From contig JAJLTO010000003.1 of assembly GCA_030568195.1 (NCBI GenBank), forward strand, positions 456,501-520,500: a stretch of 64,000 nucleotides of DNA. Reading direction: 5' to 3'. The notes under the pieces were generated by a model. The model saw only the letters and a program-made list of their open reading frames with translations, searched no databases and had not been told where the DNA came from. The DNA comes from Dipodascopsis uninucleata var. uninucleata (lineage: Eukaryota; Ascomycota; Lipomycetes; Lipomycetales; Lipomycetaceae). Shown piece after piece: positions 22,849 to 35,119 of this stretch. The translations under genes and the position numbers were made by a program. Numbering within the stretch: position 1 is the first letter of the stretch; each line of letters opens with the position of its first letter.

Positions 22849-25264
22849 GGACTTTTTCAATAACTGAAGACAGCTCTTAATGGTCTCTTCCTAGTAATAA
22901 CTTGACACGAGCTGATTCTTGCGACAAAATGGCTTACTGCTAATCGCGCTAGCTTACCACTAACAAGTATCCTTCTCAATGACACTTCCAGCTATTGAAT
23001 TTGTCAGATTACGGATTTTTCAATCCGACGACAGCAGCGTTTTTAGTAAGTAGACGTCAATATACGGTACTGAGCAAATGATATTGTGACGTCAAAAGCT
23101 TTTTGTAGACACCCAGCACATCTACATCCCAGGTACTAGTAGTATTGTCCATTCCACATTTTCTTGCACTGCTGATTATTTTAGCAGATCAGAGTCGGAG
23201 GCTTGTAGACTGTCTGATTGCTCCTAACTGAAGGTTTATTCGTAGCATGTATGGGCTCAAGCCAATAAATTTACTACGGTCTGAAACTCTCCCGAACGTG
23301 TCTAGACAAAAACTGTACCTGTTGCAAATCTACTGTGTTAACGTTCGAGGCGAGGCCATATAGAATATAGAGGTCAGATAGGGCTACGTACAATACATTA
23401 CAATCAACTATGAACTTCGAGTCCATTTCAGTTCCTACAACGAATCAGCGAATGCATATTCAGGTACCGTCAATCACTATAACAACATGAAACTAACAGT
23501 GTACTTCAAGAAGTAGTGGCGGAAATTTCCATACTTCACCAATGGAGGCAGATATTGCTATTTTGTATATTTATTTATATCGAATACGAGTTACTACCGA
23601 TACCGTATACAATTGCAGGCACGCGTGGCTAAGAGAAACGCTTCTGCAATAGCACTTCCATTGACAACGGTCACCCTCGTACCGAGAGCTTACTAAGATT
23701 ACAAGCGTTTCCACAATACGTGCAATAAATTGTGCGCCATAAAAAAAGTGAACAGTTCCTCAGATAGGACTGAGGCAGTATTTGGACTTATTCCCCTAGG
23801 TCTTCAGTGGTTGTAGCTCGGTCCGAATAATGCGAAACCGATGAGAAATATTAAAAGCGTCCTGTAAATTCTGGTACTTACACGATATGTAAGTAATTCT
23901 CAGGACGGAGAATGCCCTCTGCTAGCGTAGTGCTGAGAACAACCCGCGAAAGCCTTGGACTGTTGGGAGTTTCCCTAATATTTTTAATTTCAAACGTTAA
24001 AGGGTAATGGGTACCTAAATGTACTTAATTAGGGTTTAAGTATACACTATATATGGAGTTTACCTATTTGCGCATTAGTACTATCCATCTGACAGCTCAC
24101 ACCAAAACAAAAAACTACGATCCACCGATGGTAAGCATGTTAATATTGACTGTTGTTGGTAATGTTGTTGTCAATTGCCATCTGCTATTGTAACAACGCA
24201 GAGAATCACGATCGTCATAGATTCATATATGATGAAGCAATCAGAAAGTAAGTCGTGATCGAGCGTGAGACTATAATGTAGCTATTTAGTCCCAGTGCTC
24301 TTAATGGTTTTCCTAAGCAGCTCGTAATTATTCCGATGTGGTCTAAAACACAGCGTGCTAAACAACTACTACAGCACTAATTGCATATGTATTAACAATA
24401 CTGGCTGTATTCGTCCAGGTATCCAGATGACTGCTATCGTCGAGATCACCACTGCAACTTAGCTGTTTCCTACAAACAAGAGTTCAGACTGTCCATTTTC
24501 TGTGTGCAGGCATATAGATCGGGGACGTGTGACTGCATCATTCATTGCATAACTCTTCATCTTCATGGTAGTGTGATAAATCGAAATCGAACTATCTCTC
24601 CAGTGCCGTATTACGCTTCTTTTGTTCCTTTCCTACTATTCTCAAGTCAACTTTTGTAGTTGGTAGCCTGCAGCTTGGTGCGATGCTCCGGACTCATAGC
24701 AGGAGTCCCTGACCATGCGCAGCTTTCAGTTATGCTACTTACTTGATAAGTATTAGTGTGCAATAAATCAAAAAGTGTATTTGGATTTGATTTTACCATC
24801 ATCTCTCATTTGTGCATACATTTCTCGCTTTGACAGCGAGAGCTTTGTAGATGCCTTTTACTTGAAGGTTTTACTGACCTCGGAAAGAGAAATTAAAGTT
24901 GCAACTTAAAATATTGTTGAAAGTACCCAGTCGTACATTTAGTACCGAGAGACCTGCGTATTTAGTTTTAGTGTTTAACACCTTCATTTGGACCGATCGC
25001 GTCGCTTGATGGTTCTTCTTCAAGCTCTTAGGATTTCCTATATAATTGTCAAATATTCCCTCTCAGTATTCCTATAATTTTTCTTACACTCAGACTCTTA
25101 GTATTGCAGTATCAACTTTGGTTTTTTCATCTCTTTTTACTTTTATCTGACGTAGCTTTTCTTGTTACTATTTGCAATCGCCTATTCTAAGCGTCGTTTA
25201 ATATTTACAACTGGTTTATAACAAAATATTTCATCTATACAAAAAGAACCATTTAACGCCGAAA
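22849..25264. other. Gene-free region upstream of ERG13
   Basis: No coding exon chain found. A lone TTAGGGTTTA box lies at 24029-24038 (+), a TATA-like ATATATGG near 24050 and an ATG followed by GTAAGC at 24128. This resembles a ribosomal-protein gene start, but no downstream exon of a known family could be read. The last ~150 bp before ERG13 are T-rich, as in a core promoter. Confidence 0.4.
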
Positions 25265-26679
25265 ATGACTCGTCCTTCCAACATTGGTATTAAAGCCATT
25301 GAAATTTATACTCCTAATCAGGTATGTTTGGTATCTTGTGTGATGATTGCTACAGAGGGTCAAGTAATGTACTCATAAGCTGAATTCACTAGTATGTCGA
25401 GCAAGCGGAGCTCGAGAAACACGATGGCGTCTCCGCTGGTAAATACACAATCGGTCTTGGCCAGACCCAAATGGCTTTCCCAAACGACAGGGAGGATATC
25501 TATTCAATGGCGCTTACTGCTGTTTCTTCTCTTCTGAAGAAGTATAACATAAACACTGCTGATATTGGTAGACTTGAGGTCGGTACAGAGACTTTGTTAG
25601 ACAAGTCTAAGTCTGTCAAGTCTGTTCTTATGCAGCTTTTTGGAGATAACACCGATATTGAGGGTATTGACACTGTAAATGCTTGTTATGGTGGTACCAA
25701 CGCTTTGTTCAACGCTATTAACTGGGTTGAGTCTTCTTCCTGGGATGGCAGAGATGCTATCGTTGTTGCTGGTGACATTGCTTTGTACGCCAAGGGATCT
25801 GCTAGACCAACTGGTGGTGCTGGAACTGTTGCTATGTTGGTTGGTCCTGATGCCCCACTTGTCTTTGATCCTGTTCACGGATCTTACATGCAGCATGCAT
25901 ATGATTTTTATAAGCCAGATTTCACTAGCGAGTATCCTTACGTTGATGGGCACTTTTCCTTAACCTGTTACACTCGTGCTTTGGACGGTGCCTACCAGGC
26001 TTACAATAAGAAAGCTGCGAAGAAGTTAGAGCAAGTTAATGGACACGCAACCAGTGGTTTGGATAGATTTTCCTATGCTATTTTCCATTCCCCAACTTGT
26101 AAGCTTGTCACTAAGTCTTATGCTCGTCTTCTTTATAACGATTATCTATTGAATCCCGCAATCAGCACACTTGAGCTGCCAGAAGAATTTAAGAGCCTTA
26201 GTTATGAGGATTCCCTCAAAGATAGAAACCTTGAGAAGTTTTTGTTGACTACTGCTAAGCCTCTAATCCAGTCGCGACTTGTTCCGGCTACTACGGGTCC
26301 TACTCGATGTGGTAATATGTACACTGCTTCTGTCTATTCTAGCTTAGTGTCTCTTCTTGCTAATGTTGATCCGGAGAAGCTTCTCAACCAAAGAGTAGCT
26401 GCGTTTTCTTACGGTTCTGGTTTGGCTTCTTCGTTCTTCAGCTTTGTTGTCAAGGGCGACACTACTGAGATGAGAGAGAAGCTTAACTTCATTGATAGAC
26501 TTGACAAGCGTGTCTGCTTTACTCCTGAACAATATGAAGCTAGCTTGGAGTTGCGTGAGAAGGCTCACTTAGCGAAGAATTATACTCCAGAAGGCTCTAC
26601 TGAGAATCTCTTACCAGGCACCTATTATTTGACTAAGGTTGACGACATGTATCGCAGAGAGTACGACATCCGAAAGTAA
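25265..26679 (+). CDS. ERG13: Hydroxymethylglutaryl-CoA synthase
   Basis: Condenses acetyl-CoA with acetoacetyl-CoA to HMG-CoA, the step before HMG-CoA reductase in the mevalonate and sterol pathway. Exons 25265-25321 and 25393-26679 give 447 residues (yeast 491). Active-site residues are all visible: general base Glu85 in [18 protein letters not shown], nucleophile Cys117 in [12 protein letters not shown], and His251 in [33 protein letters not shown] and [20 protein letters not shown] are family blocks. The exon 1 product [19 protein letters not shown] is the usual N-terminus, so the start is safe. The C-terminus is shorter than in yeast. The codon usage is biased to GCT, GTT and AAG, consistent with high expression. 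Confidence 0.97.
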
Positions 26680-27166
26680 ATAAATTCATTAGTGGGAGTT
26701 GGGTCATGTATGTTTGTTAATAGTTATATAATTAGAAGTTGTTTTGACTGTTTTATATTGCGTCTTTTTCGGTGTGTCTTGTTTCTCGGTGTTCATCAAA
26801 ATCTTTAAAGATTATAGAATATGTGTAAGCCGTACATCCTACTTATATATTGAAAAATTCGGATTAGGCGCAAACAAATTATTAGTATTTTGACTTATCA
26901 TTGTGTCCGCGTCAGTTCATCTCTATAGCCACGCTTTAGTTTTATTAGAGTTTTACATTTCTATATTATCGTTTTATTTGCTCTGCATATTTGCTTTGGT
27001 TGAATCATACAGGTATCTATCTGATCGCTTACTTGAACAAATAATATAGTAGATATTTCAATTTCATTCAAAATATAACAATGCTCCTTCATTCATGTAC
27101 ATCCTTCGTCACAGCAGAATTAATAAAGTTATACATTTAGAGAAAATACTCTTATCAGAAAACATT
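26680..27166. other. Convergent 3' flanks
   Basis: AT-rich DNA between ERG13 and the RRM gene. Nothing recognised. Confidence 0.4.
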
Positions 27167-28267
27167 TTAGTCTCTCCATTTTTTTGGTTTTTGCAGTGCT
27201 TTTAATCGAGCTTCATCTGCTCTCTTAAGGTTGGTGGCTCTTCGCCAGCTGGCTGACAGATTCGAAACGCTTTGACTGAAGTCTACATGTATTCTGTTGT
27301 CGTCAATTAGAACACCTTGCATTTTGAAGTAGGCACCTTCACAGGCATTTTTATCTTCGAATTCGATAAACGCATATTGCAAAGACTTGCCGGTACTTTT
27401 GTCTCGGATAATCTCGCAAGATAAAATTTTGCCGAATCGTGAAAATATCAATTGCAAATCCTCATCTTCAGTTATAGGATTTAGTTTAGCAACAAATAAT
27501 ACATTTTCGGGTGGCTTTACTTCTGCAAAAGGCAGATCACCAATAATTTCCAGCGTAAGAGCCTGAGCACGAGCTTCTCGCTCTCGACGCATCTTTTCCT
27601 TTGCTTCCTCGTCCTCGTCGCTTGAAGGGATTTCTATATCAGGCAGCCCAGCAGCCTCTACTAATTCCTTTTCTTGGATATCCGAGAGGAGAATGTTACT
27701 GCGGGATTTAGCTGTATTAGTATTGCTAGGGTACCTGTACGAATGCTCCTTGCCAGATGGAGGCGAAACTGATCTCCTGTGCTCCTCAGGATAGTTTCTT
27801 CTACTATGACTTCTTGAATGTAAATCGCTCCTATTGCTATAATCTTTAGACGATGAGGATTGCCTCAAAGCATTGTCTTTCAACATCTTATCTTTTTCGC
27901 GATGCTCATTGCCAGATTTATGACTACTGCTCTTGTGGTCTCTCGATCTGCTACTGTGCGAGTTCTGATAATCCCTATCTCTGTAATATCTGCTACTACG
28001 ATGTTGATAACGCCGATCATCATCCCTATTTCTAGAACTACTTGAATGAGAATGTCGTTCTCGATCTCGATAATCTCTATCTCTATCTTTGTCTCTGTCC
28101 TTGACTATTTCTCTATCTCTGGCCCTGTCCCTGTCCCTGTAACGATCGTGATCAGAGTCACGATCACGATTATCGTACCTTGAGAACGACGGAGATGACA
28201 GCGTCCGATGCTCCTTCCGGTAAGCGGATGATTTATCGCGCTGTTGTTTCTCTACGTCGTTATCCAT
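27167..28267 (-). CDS. RS/RD-rich protein with a PPIL4/Rct1-type RRM, lacking cyclophilin domain
   Basis: Single-exon gene, 366 residues. Residues 1-190 are dominated by Arg-Asp and Arg-Ser dipeptides (for example [20 protein letters not shown]), as in nuclear splicing and transcription factors. Residues about 215-330 match the linker plus RRM of PPIL4/Rct1/Cyp6 cyclophilins: [48 protein letters not shown] (RNP1) and [15 protein letters not shown]. In that family a peptidyl-prolyl isomerase domain sits at the N-terminus; here it is absent, and only 243 bp separate the start from divergent HOM6, leaving no space for it. S. pombe Rct1 couples RNA polymerase II transcription with RNAi; a nuclear RNA role is likely here but not shown. 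Confidence 0.85.
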   Translation of the reverse strand: MDNDVEKQQRDKSSAYRKEHRTLSSPSFSRYDNRDRDSDHDRYRDRDRARDREIVKDRDKDRDRDYRDRERHSHSSSSRNRDDDRRYQHRSSRYYRDRDYQNSHSSRSRDHKSSSHKSGNEHREKDKMLKDNALRQSSSSKDYSNRSDLHSRSHSRRNYPEEHRRSVSPPSGKEHSYRYPSNTNTAKSRSNILLSDIQEKELVEAAGLPDIEIPSSDEDEEAKEKMRREREARAQALTLEIIGDLPFAEVKPPENVLFVAKLNPITEDEDLQLIFSRFGKILSCEIIRDKSTGKSLQYAFIEFEDKNACEGAYFKMQGVLIDDNRIHVDFSQSVSNLSASWRRATNLKRADEARLKALQKPKKWRD

Positions 28268-28510
28268 TGGTTAGTAATACTGTCTTCGACGTACAAAAAC
28301 AGCCGCAAATAAGTTTACAGAGTTGTCGAGATCGTGAACAAGTTGTAATGTAGTCATATAACCATGTAGGGTATGGTGTGTACACCAATTGCTGTGGAGC
28401 AAGAAAAAAAATTGGAATGAAATTGATCTTCGGTCTCTTTACAAGACACATAGAAAAAAATATACAATTGAATATAGCAATTACATGGAATTAAATCTAA
28501 ATTTGCAGAA

Positions 28511-29927
28511 ATGATGAAAGCCGTTAATATTGCCATTATTGGTAAGTAATCAATATATGAAAGTAATGCACTGCTCTAGCAATCAGAGTAGGCTTCTCTG
28601 ACACTATACATTGTTGGAGCATAAATTGATTCTGAATACGAAGAGTTGAAATTGTAAATTGGCTACTAACGGCTCATTATTAATTACCAAATTAGGAGCG
28701 GGCCTTGTTGGATCTTCATTCATAAATCAGCTTAGAGCTTTACGTTCATCGTCGATTACATATAATGTTATATTGATTGCTCGCTCTTCAAAGGCTATTC
28801 TTTCGAAGACTTACTCACCACTCCCTCTTCAGGACTGGGTATCAGATCTTGCGTCGGAATCTGCTTCGTCTGCTCTCAGTCCAGGTGATCTAGCTGCCTA
28901 CCTTGAGAAGTCTCCTCTTCCTGTTATCCTCGTCGACAACACATCTTCCGAGGCACTTTCAAAGGTCTATCCTGTATTTCTCTCACAAGGTATCAGTATT
29001 GCTACTCCCAACAAGAAGGCATTCTCGTCCGAATTTGGCCTCTGGTCTACTATTTTCAAGGCGGCTGCTAATTTAACTGGATCTCCAAAGGCCGGCTTTG
29101 TCTACCATGAGGCTACTGTTGGTGCTGGTCTTCCAGTTATTAGTACCTTGAAGGACCTGGTTGCTACCGGTGATGAAATTGTTAAGATTGAAGGTATTGT
29201 TTCTGGAACCTTATCTTACATATTTAATGAGTTTTCAACTGCGTCTACCAATTCAGAACCTGTGAAGTTCTCTGATGTTGTTTTAAGGGCAAAGGAACTT
29301 GGTTACACGGAGCCAGACCCACGCGAGGACTTGAATGGTCTTGATGTTGCACGAAAGTTGACCATTTTGGCTCGTCTTGCTGGTATCGAAATTGCCTCTG
29401 CCACTGCCTTTTCTGTCCAATCTTTGATTCCAAAACCTCTGGAACAAGTAGAGTCAGTTTCAGAGTTCATGGAAAAGCTTCCAAAGTACGATGATGTTAG
29501 TGAGAAGCTGCGAGCGACTGCTGCCAGTGAAAACAAAGTTTTGAGATTCGTTGGAAAGATTGACCTTACTGCATCCTTCGATAAAGTGAAGGTTGGAATT
29601 GAAAAGTGAGTTAATTTATAATATATGAGTTCCAAATAAGGAATTTGATACTAATGACATTTAAAATGTTGAATAGATACGATTTCTCACATCCTTTTGC
29701 ATCTATGAAGGGATCGGATAATATCATCGCTTTCTACACTAAGAGATACGGCGCCAATCCGTTGATTATTCAAGGAGCAGGGTGAGTAATATGCATTTGT
29801 TCTTTCTATTCGTAGAGTATTCATACTAACTGTAGCTATTTCTCTACTATTTAGTGCTGGTGCGGAAGTTACTGCAATGGGTGTTCTTGGCGATGTTATC
29901 AAGATCTCGGAAAGAATTTCCAAGTGA
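28511..29927 (+). CDS. HOM6: Homoserine dehydrogenase
   Basis: Reduces aspartate semialdehyde to homoserine with NAD(P)H, the branch point to threonine and methionine. Exons 28511-28541, 28696-29605, 29677-29781 and 29855-29927 give 372 residues (yeast 359). The dinucleotide loop is NIAIIGAGLVGSSFINQL, split by intron 1 inside the first Gly codon. ATPNKKAFS, YHEATVGAGLPVI, GIVSGTLSYIFNEF and DPREDLNGLDVARKLTILAR are the family signatures. The C-terminus (GADNxx type: GSDNIIAFYTKRYGANPLII, then GAGAGAEVTAMGVLGDVI) is spread over the last two exons. It has no aspartate kinase domain, as expected in fungi. The start could be the first or second of two adjacent ATGs. Divergent from the RRM gene. 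Confidence 0.96.
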
Positions 29928-30738
29928 TGGAGCAGAGCTATTAGTTCACAATTTTATGCTTAGATCATATTGTTGCTAAGAGTAATATAATATTTTAACA
30001 GACTGCGTTCTTAAAATATGTGTCATAGCTATCTTCGTTCTGAAGGGTTATCGTAGTGAAATTTCTTCAAGATGTATTCAGATTATTAGGATAGCCAATT
30101 ACGTTTATTGTAGTACAAGATGTTGTAGTGTTAGTCATCTCAGGTAAAAGTAATCAGATTTTTTGATATGCTTCAGCATTCCTCAAAGTTATGATTGAAT
30201 ACACTTTCGCTATTTGATTTATCGATACAGCTAGATTTGTGTTCCAACTGTAGAAGATATTAATTGTCTGAAAACTGTTTAACCCTACTCCGAAGACATT
30301 CGGTGATAAGACAGGGTAAGTTTGGAATTGTTCAGTTCATTTGCAACTAGCATTCTTAGCAGGATTCAAAGTAGCATCGACTATAATATAAAAATGTATT
30401 AAAGCCGTATATGCACGGTTAAAGCTATTTTCAAGGCTTATTAACCTATAGAAATCTAAATACATGCTTGAGGATGGACAAAATGTCTCGTAGTACTACA
30501 TGGTCAAGAACATACGGATAGCTGAGTCGAAACAAAGCAAATGGATATAACATAAAATAACTTAGTAATATACTATTCATAATAATACTAATAATAAGAT
30601 AATAACGACTAATTGTAAGGGAAACTACTGTGTTAAATTTAGTATTTTTAACAGTTCACCAGTGAAATATAAAAATAGAATAAGATCATAGACTCGAAAA
30701 GTCCAACATCGCGAACAGATAATTAGCTTCTATACAGC
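29928..30738. other. Convergent intergenic region, 0.8 kb
   Basis: AT-rich, between HOM6 and ACH1 stops. No gene, repeat or RNA recognised. Confidence 0.4.
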
Positions 30739-32404
30739 TTATTCCCAGCTTTCAATTCTCATAGTACCCTTCTCCTGGTAGTTCGTGTGGAACTTAAGAG
30801 CATCCTTGAGAATGTGAGGCTCATGACCAGATCCTGTCTTCAAAGCAAGGAACTCTGCCCGGTCAAGGTACTCAGTTAAAATTGGCTTGTACACAGGATG
30901 AGCGCACTTATCGATGATAACGCGAGCACGTTCACGAGGAGCCAATCCACGGAGATCAGCAAGACCCTGTTCAGTGACAACGACATCAAGATCGTGCTCA
31001 GTCTGGTCAATATGGGAAGCAAATGGAACAATGCAAGAAAGACCATGTGGATCAGTCTTTGATGGACGGGAAGATGGAGTGTGCATAATAGAATACTTCG
31101 AGTTACGCAAGAAGTCAGCAGAACCTCCGAGACCGTGGAGCATACGTGATCCCATAACATTGGTAGAGTTAGCATGACCGTAGATATCGACCTCAACAGG
31201 AGTATTCATGGCAATGCAGCCAAGACGACGGATGATCTCAGGAGAATTTGAAATTTGCTGAGGACGAAGGAGAAGCTTCTTACAGTAACTCTCCCAGTTA
31301 TTGAAAAAGCGCTCGAATCCCTCTGGCGAAAGACGGATAGAAGTAGCAGTGGCAAAGTCAAGTTTGCCGGAATCCCAAAAGTCAAGGAAAGAGTCCTGGA
31401 GAACCTCAGTCCAGACAGTAAGATTCTTGAAGTTGGTGTCAGAAAGACCCTCAATAACAGCGTTTGCAATATTACCAATACCACTCTGGAGAGGATGAAG
31501 ACTCTCTGGCATACGGCCCATCTTGACTTCGTGCTCGAAGAACTCAACTAAATGCCTAGCAATTGACTTGGACATTTCATCAGCCGGAGTATTAGATCCA
31601 GTCATCTCATCGTATTGAGATTCGACGACACCAATAACCTTGCTCCAGTCAATAGAAACATGTGTAGTACCAATTCTGTCACGTACAGTCTCAACCATGA
31701 AAGGCTTGCGATTTGGAGGAGACTCTGGAAGATAAATGTCGTGGACACCCTCAAATGAGGGCAGTTTGGTGTTAACCTCAATGATAATCTTGTCGGCCAT
31801 GGAAAGAAGCTCAGGGGTACCACCAACGGAGGCACCAGGAATGATTCCACCGTCCTCAGTAATGGCAGTAGCTTCAATCATAACAACATCAATGGAAGGC
31901 TTATCTTTCTTCAAGGTGTAGTAGCCATACATAAGATCCTGAGGCCACATCGACAAGTGCTTATCAAAAAAGTACATGCCACCCTTGTTAATAGCATTAG
32001 AAATTCGCTTTCCGACTTGATGAGGAGATCGGCGAGCAATCATGTCAAGCTCAGCCCATTTGCCTTCAATTGGATCTGGTGCAGAAGCACCGACAAAGAG
32101 GTTGAATCTAAGTTGACCCTGCAACTTGTTATCCTCAACATACTTTTGCAAAGCCTATAGTAAAGAAAGTCCATAAATGTTAGCAGACTAGTAACAAACA
32201 CATAAGTTCCGAAACGGCAATTGCCCAAACGACAAAAAAAAATTATTTATATACCATAGGAACAGCCTTGGGGCCCCCGACACCGGTGAAACCACTCCAT
32301 CCGAGATAGTCTCCGTTCTTAAGCTGAGGGATCAAATCCTCAGGCTTACAAAGCTTCTCCAGATACTTTGGATTTCTAATACGCGATTTAAGGATTGCAG
32401 ACAT
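30739..32404 (-). CDS. ACH1: Acetyl-CoA hydrolase / acetate CoA-transferase
   Basis: Mitochondrial enzyme that moves CoA between succinyl-CoA, acetate and related acids, protecting against acetate stress. Exons 32404-32255 and 32154-30739, intron 100 nt, give 521 residues (yeast 526). Family blocks in order: [51 protein letters not shown] (the region of the catalytic glutamate), [20 protein letters not shown]-like [20 protein letters not shown], and [20 protein letters not shown]. The N-terminus [18 protein letters not shown] is basic and amphipathic. Codons are biased to GAG, AAG and ATC, unlike the neighbouring low-expression genes, which suggests strong expression. Confidence 0.96.
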
Positions 32405-33923
32405 TGTGTTTGTCACTTCGTTGATTTATACAGTGCTACTTAATTTAAAAATTGCGTAATCGATATACGTAAATAGGTGTTCTATAGAACAATTCTAAAG
32501 GAAGCCAGAGGTTAGCTCACTGGATACTCAAATCCGGAACGCTTAATACAAAATAAATTCACGAAGCGCACATCCAGGATGCCCCGAAAAAACAAAAGCC
32601 TAGATAGCGTCCACTCATCCAGTAAACCATAGTCTGAAATCCACATACTTTCGAGCACCAGGCTAAGAATAAGATAGGATATCTTGCGAAAAATCACCGT
32701 ACGGTTACTGACAATTATCCTTGTACAATAACCCAACGGCCAGAAAGTCCAGTTACTTTTCTCCGAACCCTTTAATCCGAACGGAAACAAACACAACTAA
32801 ACACTTATCTACAAGACAAATTTCTATCCTTTTATATATACAAAAGGCTAGACAGTAATATAAATATATATGGAAATAAAATTGACCGAAAAAGAGTTAC
32901 CAAAGACGAAAAAATTTAAGAGGAAAGAATCAATACTGCGAATCAGCAGGGCGAAAGAGCCTTCTATATGAACAACTTAAGGTATATAGGCGTTGTAGTT
33001 CCAAAAGCAACGCTAGGAATTCGTTGTAGTAGTAAACACTAAATCAAGCCGACAATTAGTAGGTTCCATAAACCCCTTCCCAAACACCAGTGATTTAAGC
33101 GGATAACTCGGCACACGTGACGTCCTATATTTGCATAGAGTGGCACAAAAGGAAGACATATGTACGTAGCAGTTTGGCATGCGCTTCATGCACACGTACC
33201 AGAAATATATGCATCTCTATTCTTTGCCTACAGCTAGCTATGATGCTGATTGCCATCTCTTTGCATTGATAATAACGGATAATCTGACAAAAAGATAGAG
33301 CTGGGCTAGCTGAAGAACAGAATAGAATACACTAAATAGATTTGTTATACGAGGCAAAATACAGCGGATGAACGGGTTAGCAGTATGAGCGCCGTGAGAT
33401 CTCCGAAGATATACCTATAACCACCTAATAAGATTTCTGCTCAATTTCCTTTTTTACCCAATATACTATCAGTACAAGGAACTAACGGTCTATAATGGCA
33501 GATGATCCGACTATTATAGTATTTTTGCGTTAGCTGTAATCCCAAGACAGGTAATTGGTCAGCTCGAACCCGTCCAATCTGCGGGGGGCCGCTGTAAGAA
33601 CTGAAATACCATCACGTCACAAGAAAGTATGTCTATCCTAATCGTTGTAAGGAGCCTATAGTCTTGTCGAAAAGTCGAAAAGGCGGTATATTCATCTAAC
33701 CTTGTGACCTCTATTCCGCAGCTCCCACAAACTCCACATTTCAGTTGCTCCTAGCTCACCTATAGTAAGATTCCTTTGCTTCAAATTCCACAATTCAAAT
33801 CCTATCAACACATTCGATATACGATAATTATTCTCACGGGTAATTTTCGATGTCATGAACGTGATAATTACCCGGAGTCTTATTCATTAAATAGATATAC
33901 ATACTTATGTTTCTATACCTTAA
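32405..33923. other. Gene-free region, 1.5 kb
   Basis: Between divergent ACH1 and the tRNA gene. No coding frame above 95 codons and none with recognisable features. A short GC-rich patch occurs near 33565-33595, with no fold I can name. Confidence 0.4.
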
Positions 33924-33996
33924 GCCTCGATGGCCAAGTTGGTAAGGCGCAGCACTAGTAATGCTGAGATCGTCGGTTCAAATCCGGCTCGAGGCA
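33924..33996 (+). tRNA. tRNA-Thr(AGT): tRNA-Thr (anticodon AGT)
   Basis: 73 nt, intronless. The acceptor stem GCCTCGA pairs with TCGAGGC, discriminator A. The anticodon arm CAGCA-CTAGTAA-TGCTG presents AGT (read as IGU). Box A (TGGCCAAGTTGG) and box B (GGTTCAAATCC) are intact. A T-run starting at 33997 is the RNA polymerase III terminator. CCA is not encoded, as usual in eukaryotes. Confidence 0.97.
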
Positions 33997-34003
33997 TTTT
34001 TTT
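33997..34003 (+). terminator. Pol III T-run terminator of tRNA-Thr
   Basis: Seven T residues immediately after the tRNA discriminator base. Confidence 0.85.
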
Positions 34004-34478
34004 ATATATTATAATAATAAATTATTTAATTTACCAGTAATTAATAATTTTTTCTGCTACAATAATATATTTTTAAGATTAACAACTACAATTCACATGA
34101 AGAGGGAGAAGGGATTTTGAGAGAACCAAAACAATAAATACATTTTACGGTCCATTATCTACCTAGAATAAGTTTATATTTTACGTGATGCAGCTCTATG
34201 AAATAATGGACTCTTCTTCAAAAGTAGTTCCAACATGTTGAGTAAAATAATCATCCCAGACTAGAGCAAGTGCTCTCACCATAGCAAGACTAAAAATATG
34301 ACCGCTAGTTAATTCTATAACTATACTGAAAGCAAATATGTATTGGACATCATCTTATCCGTAAGCACAAGAAAAAGAAAGACCTATCGTACCATATGAA
34401 ATTGAATTGAAAACAATATAAAATGACCGTCATCATTACGCCAAAACAAAACAAAATTTGAACATGTTATAAACGGAT
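34004..34478. other. Intergenic region after the tRNA gene
   Basis: AT-rich; should contain the 3' UTR of the membrane-protein gene. Nothing else seen. Confidence 0.4.
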
Positions 34479-35119
34479 TCAGCGAACAAGCAAACGAGGT
34501 TGGTTATTTGCAGAAGTATCTATGCTGGAAGATCTTGCTTCATATTGAGTAGCTCCTCGTCTCGATCCTTGTGTCTTTCGTACCAATTTTCTGTACATTA
34601 ACATTATATCTAAGGACGCATCTATACGCGACATAGATTTTTTGCCTGCGTCGCTGTCATTGTCGACACTACTGCTATCGCTCTTGCTACGTGTCATTAG
34701 AACACTACTCTTTTTCCTGGCTTGTACTGTCTTCGTTATAGAAATCGATGAACTTGTGCTAGATGATGCATCTATACGCTCGATCTCACTAGATTCTTGC
34801 GATACTGCGTGAGCTGCCTGTGTGATAATTTCCGCAGATATCTCTGCATCGGCACGATCAAATTTCGAATAACCAAAATTTTGTATACCCAAGCTGCTGA
34901 TTCTATATACGTATACCACAAAATCGTAGCATATTAATAGCATTGTCGGTAGAAGCAGAATAAATGCAATTAGTAACTGCGGAGCCGGAATCAAAGTTAG
35001 CATTCACATACAATATTCATCTTTTATGTAGACCATTTAACTTCTCTACAACTTACAGAAAGCCGTCGGATAGCCAGTTCTATGAACGCAATAATTTGCA
35101 TTATCAAAAAACCATCCAT
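34479..35119 (-). CDS. Small membrane protein, 186 residues, function unknown
   Basis: Exon 1 35119-35057 and exon 2 34976-34479. The intron (80 nt) has a perfect GTAAGT donor, GCTAAC branch and CCGCAG acceptor; removing it joins two hydrophobic blocks in frame: MDGFLIMQIIAFIELAIRRL, then LLIAFILLLPTMLLICYDFV. The result is one or two membrane helices in the first ~50 residues (first helix 1-17, second 22-40). The rest is a Ser-rich, charged, probably cytosolic tail with repeated IDAS motifs (ERIDASSSTSSS, SRIDASLDIML). An alternative start inside the intron (ATG at 35003) would give 174 residues, but its first codons are just the branch and acceptor sequence. I recognise no family. Confidence 0.68.

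Noticed and set aside
33560-33600. Possible second tRNA or other pol III gene, because of a GGGTTCGAGC box-B-like sequence on the minus strand
   Set aside because: No box A at proper distance, no pairing T arm or acceptor stem.
34977-35003. ATG at 35003 as the start of the small membrane protein
   Set aside because: The nine codons it adds are exactly an intron branch site and acceptor; the spliced start at 35119 gives a better protein.
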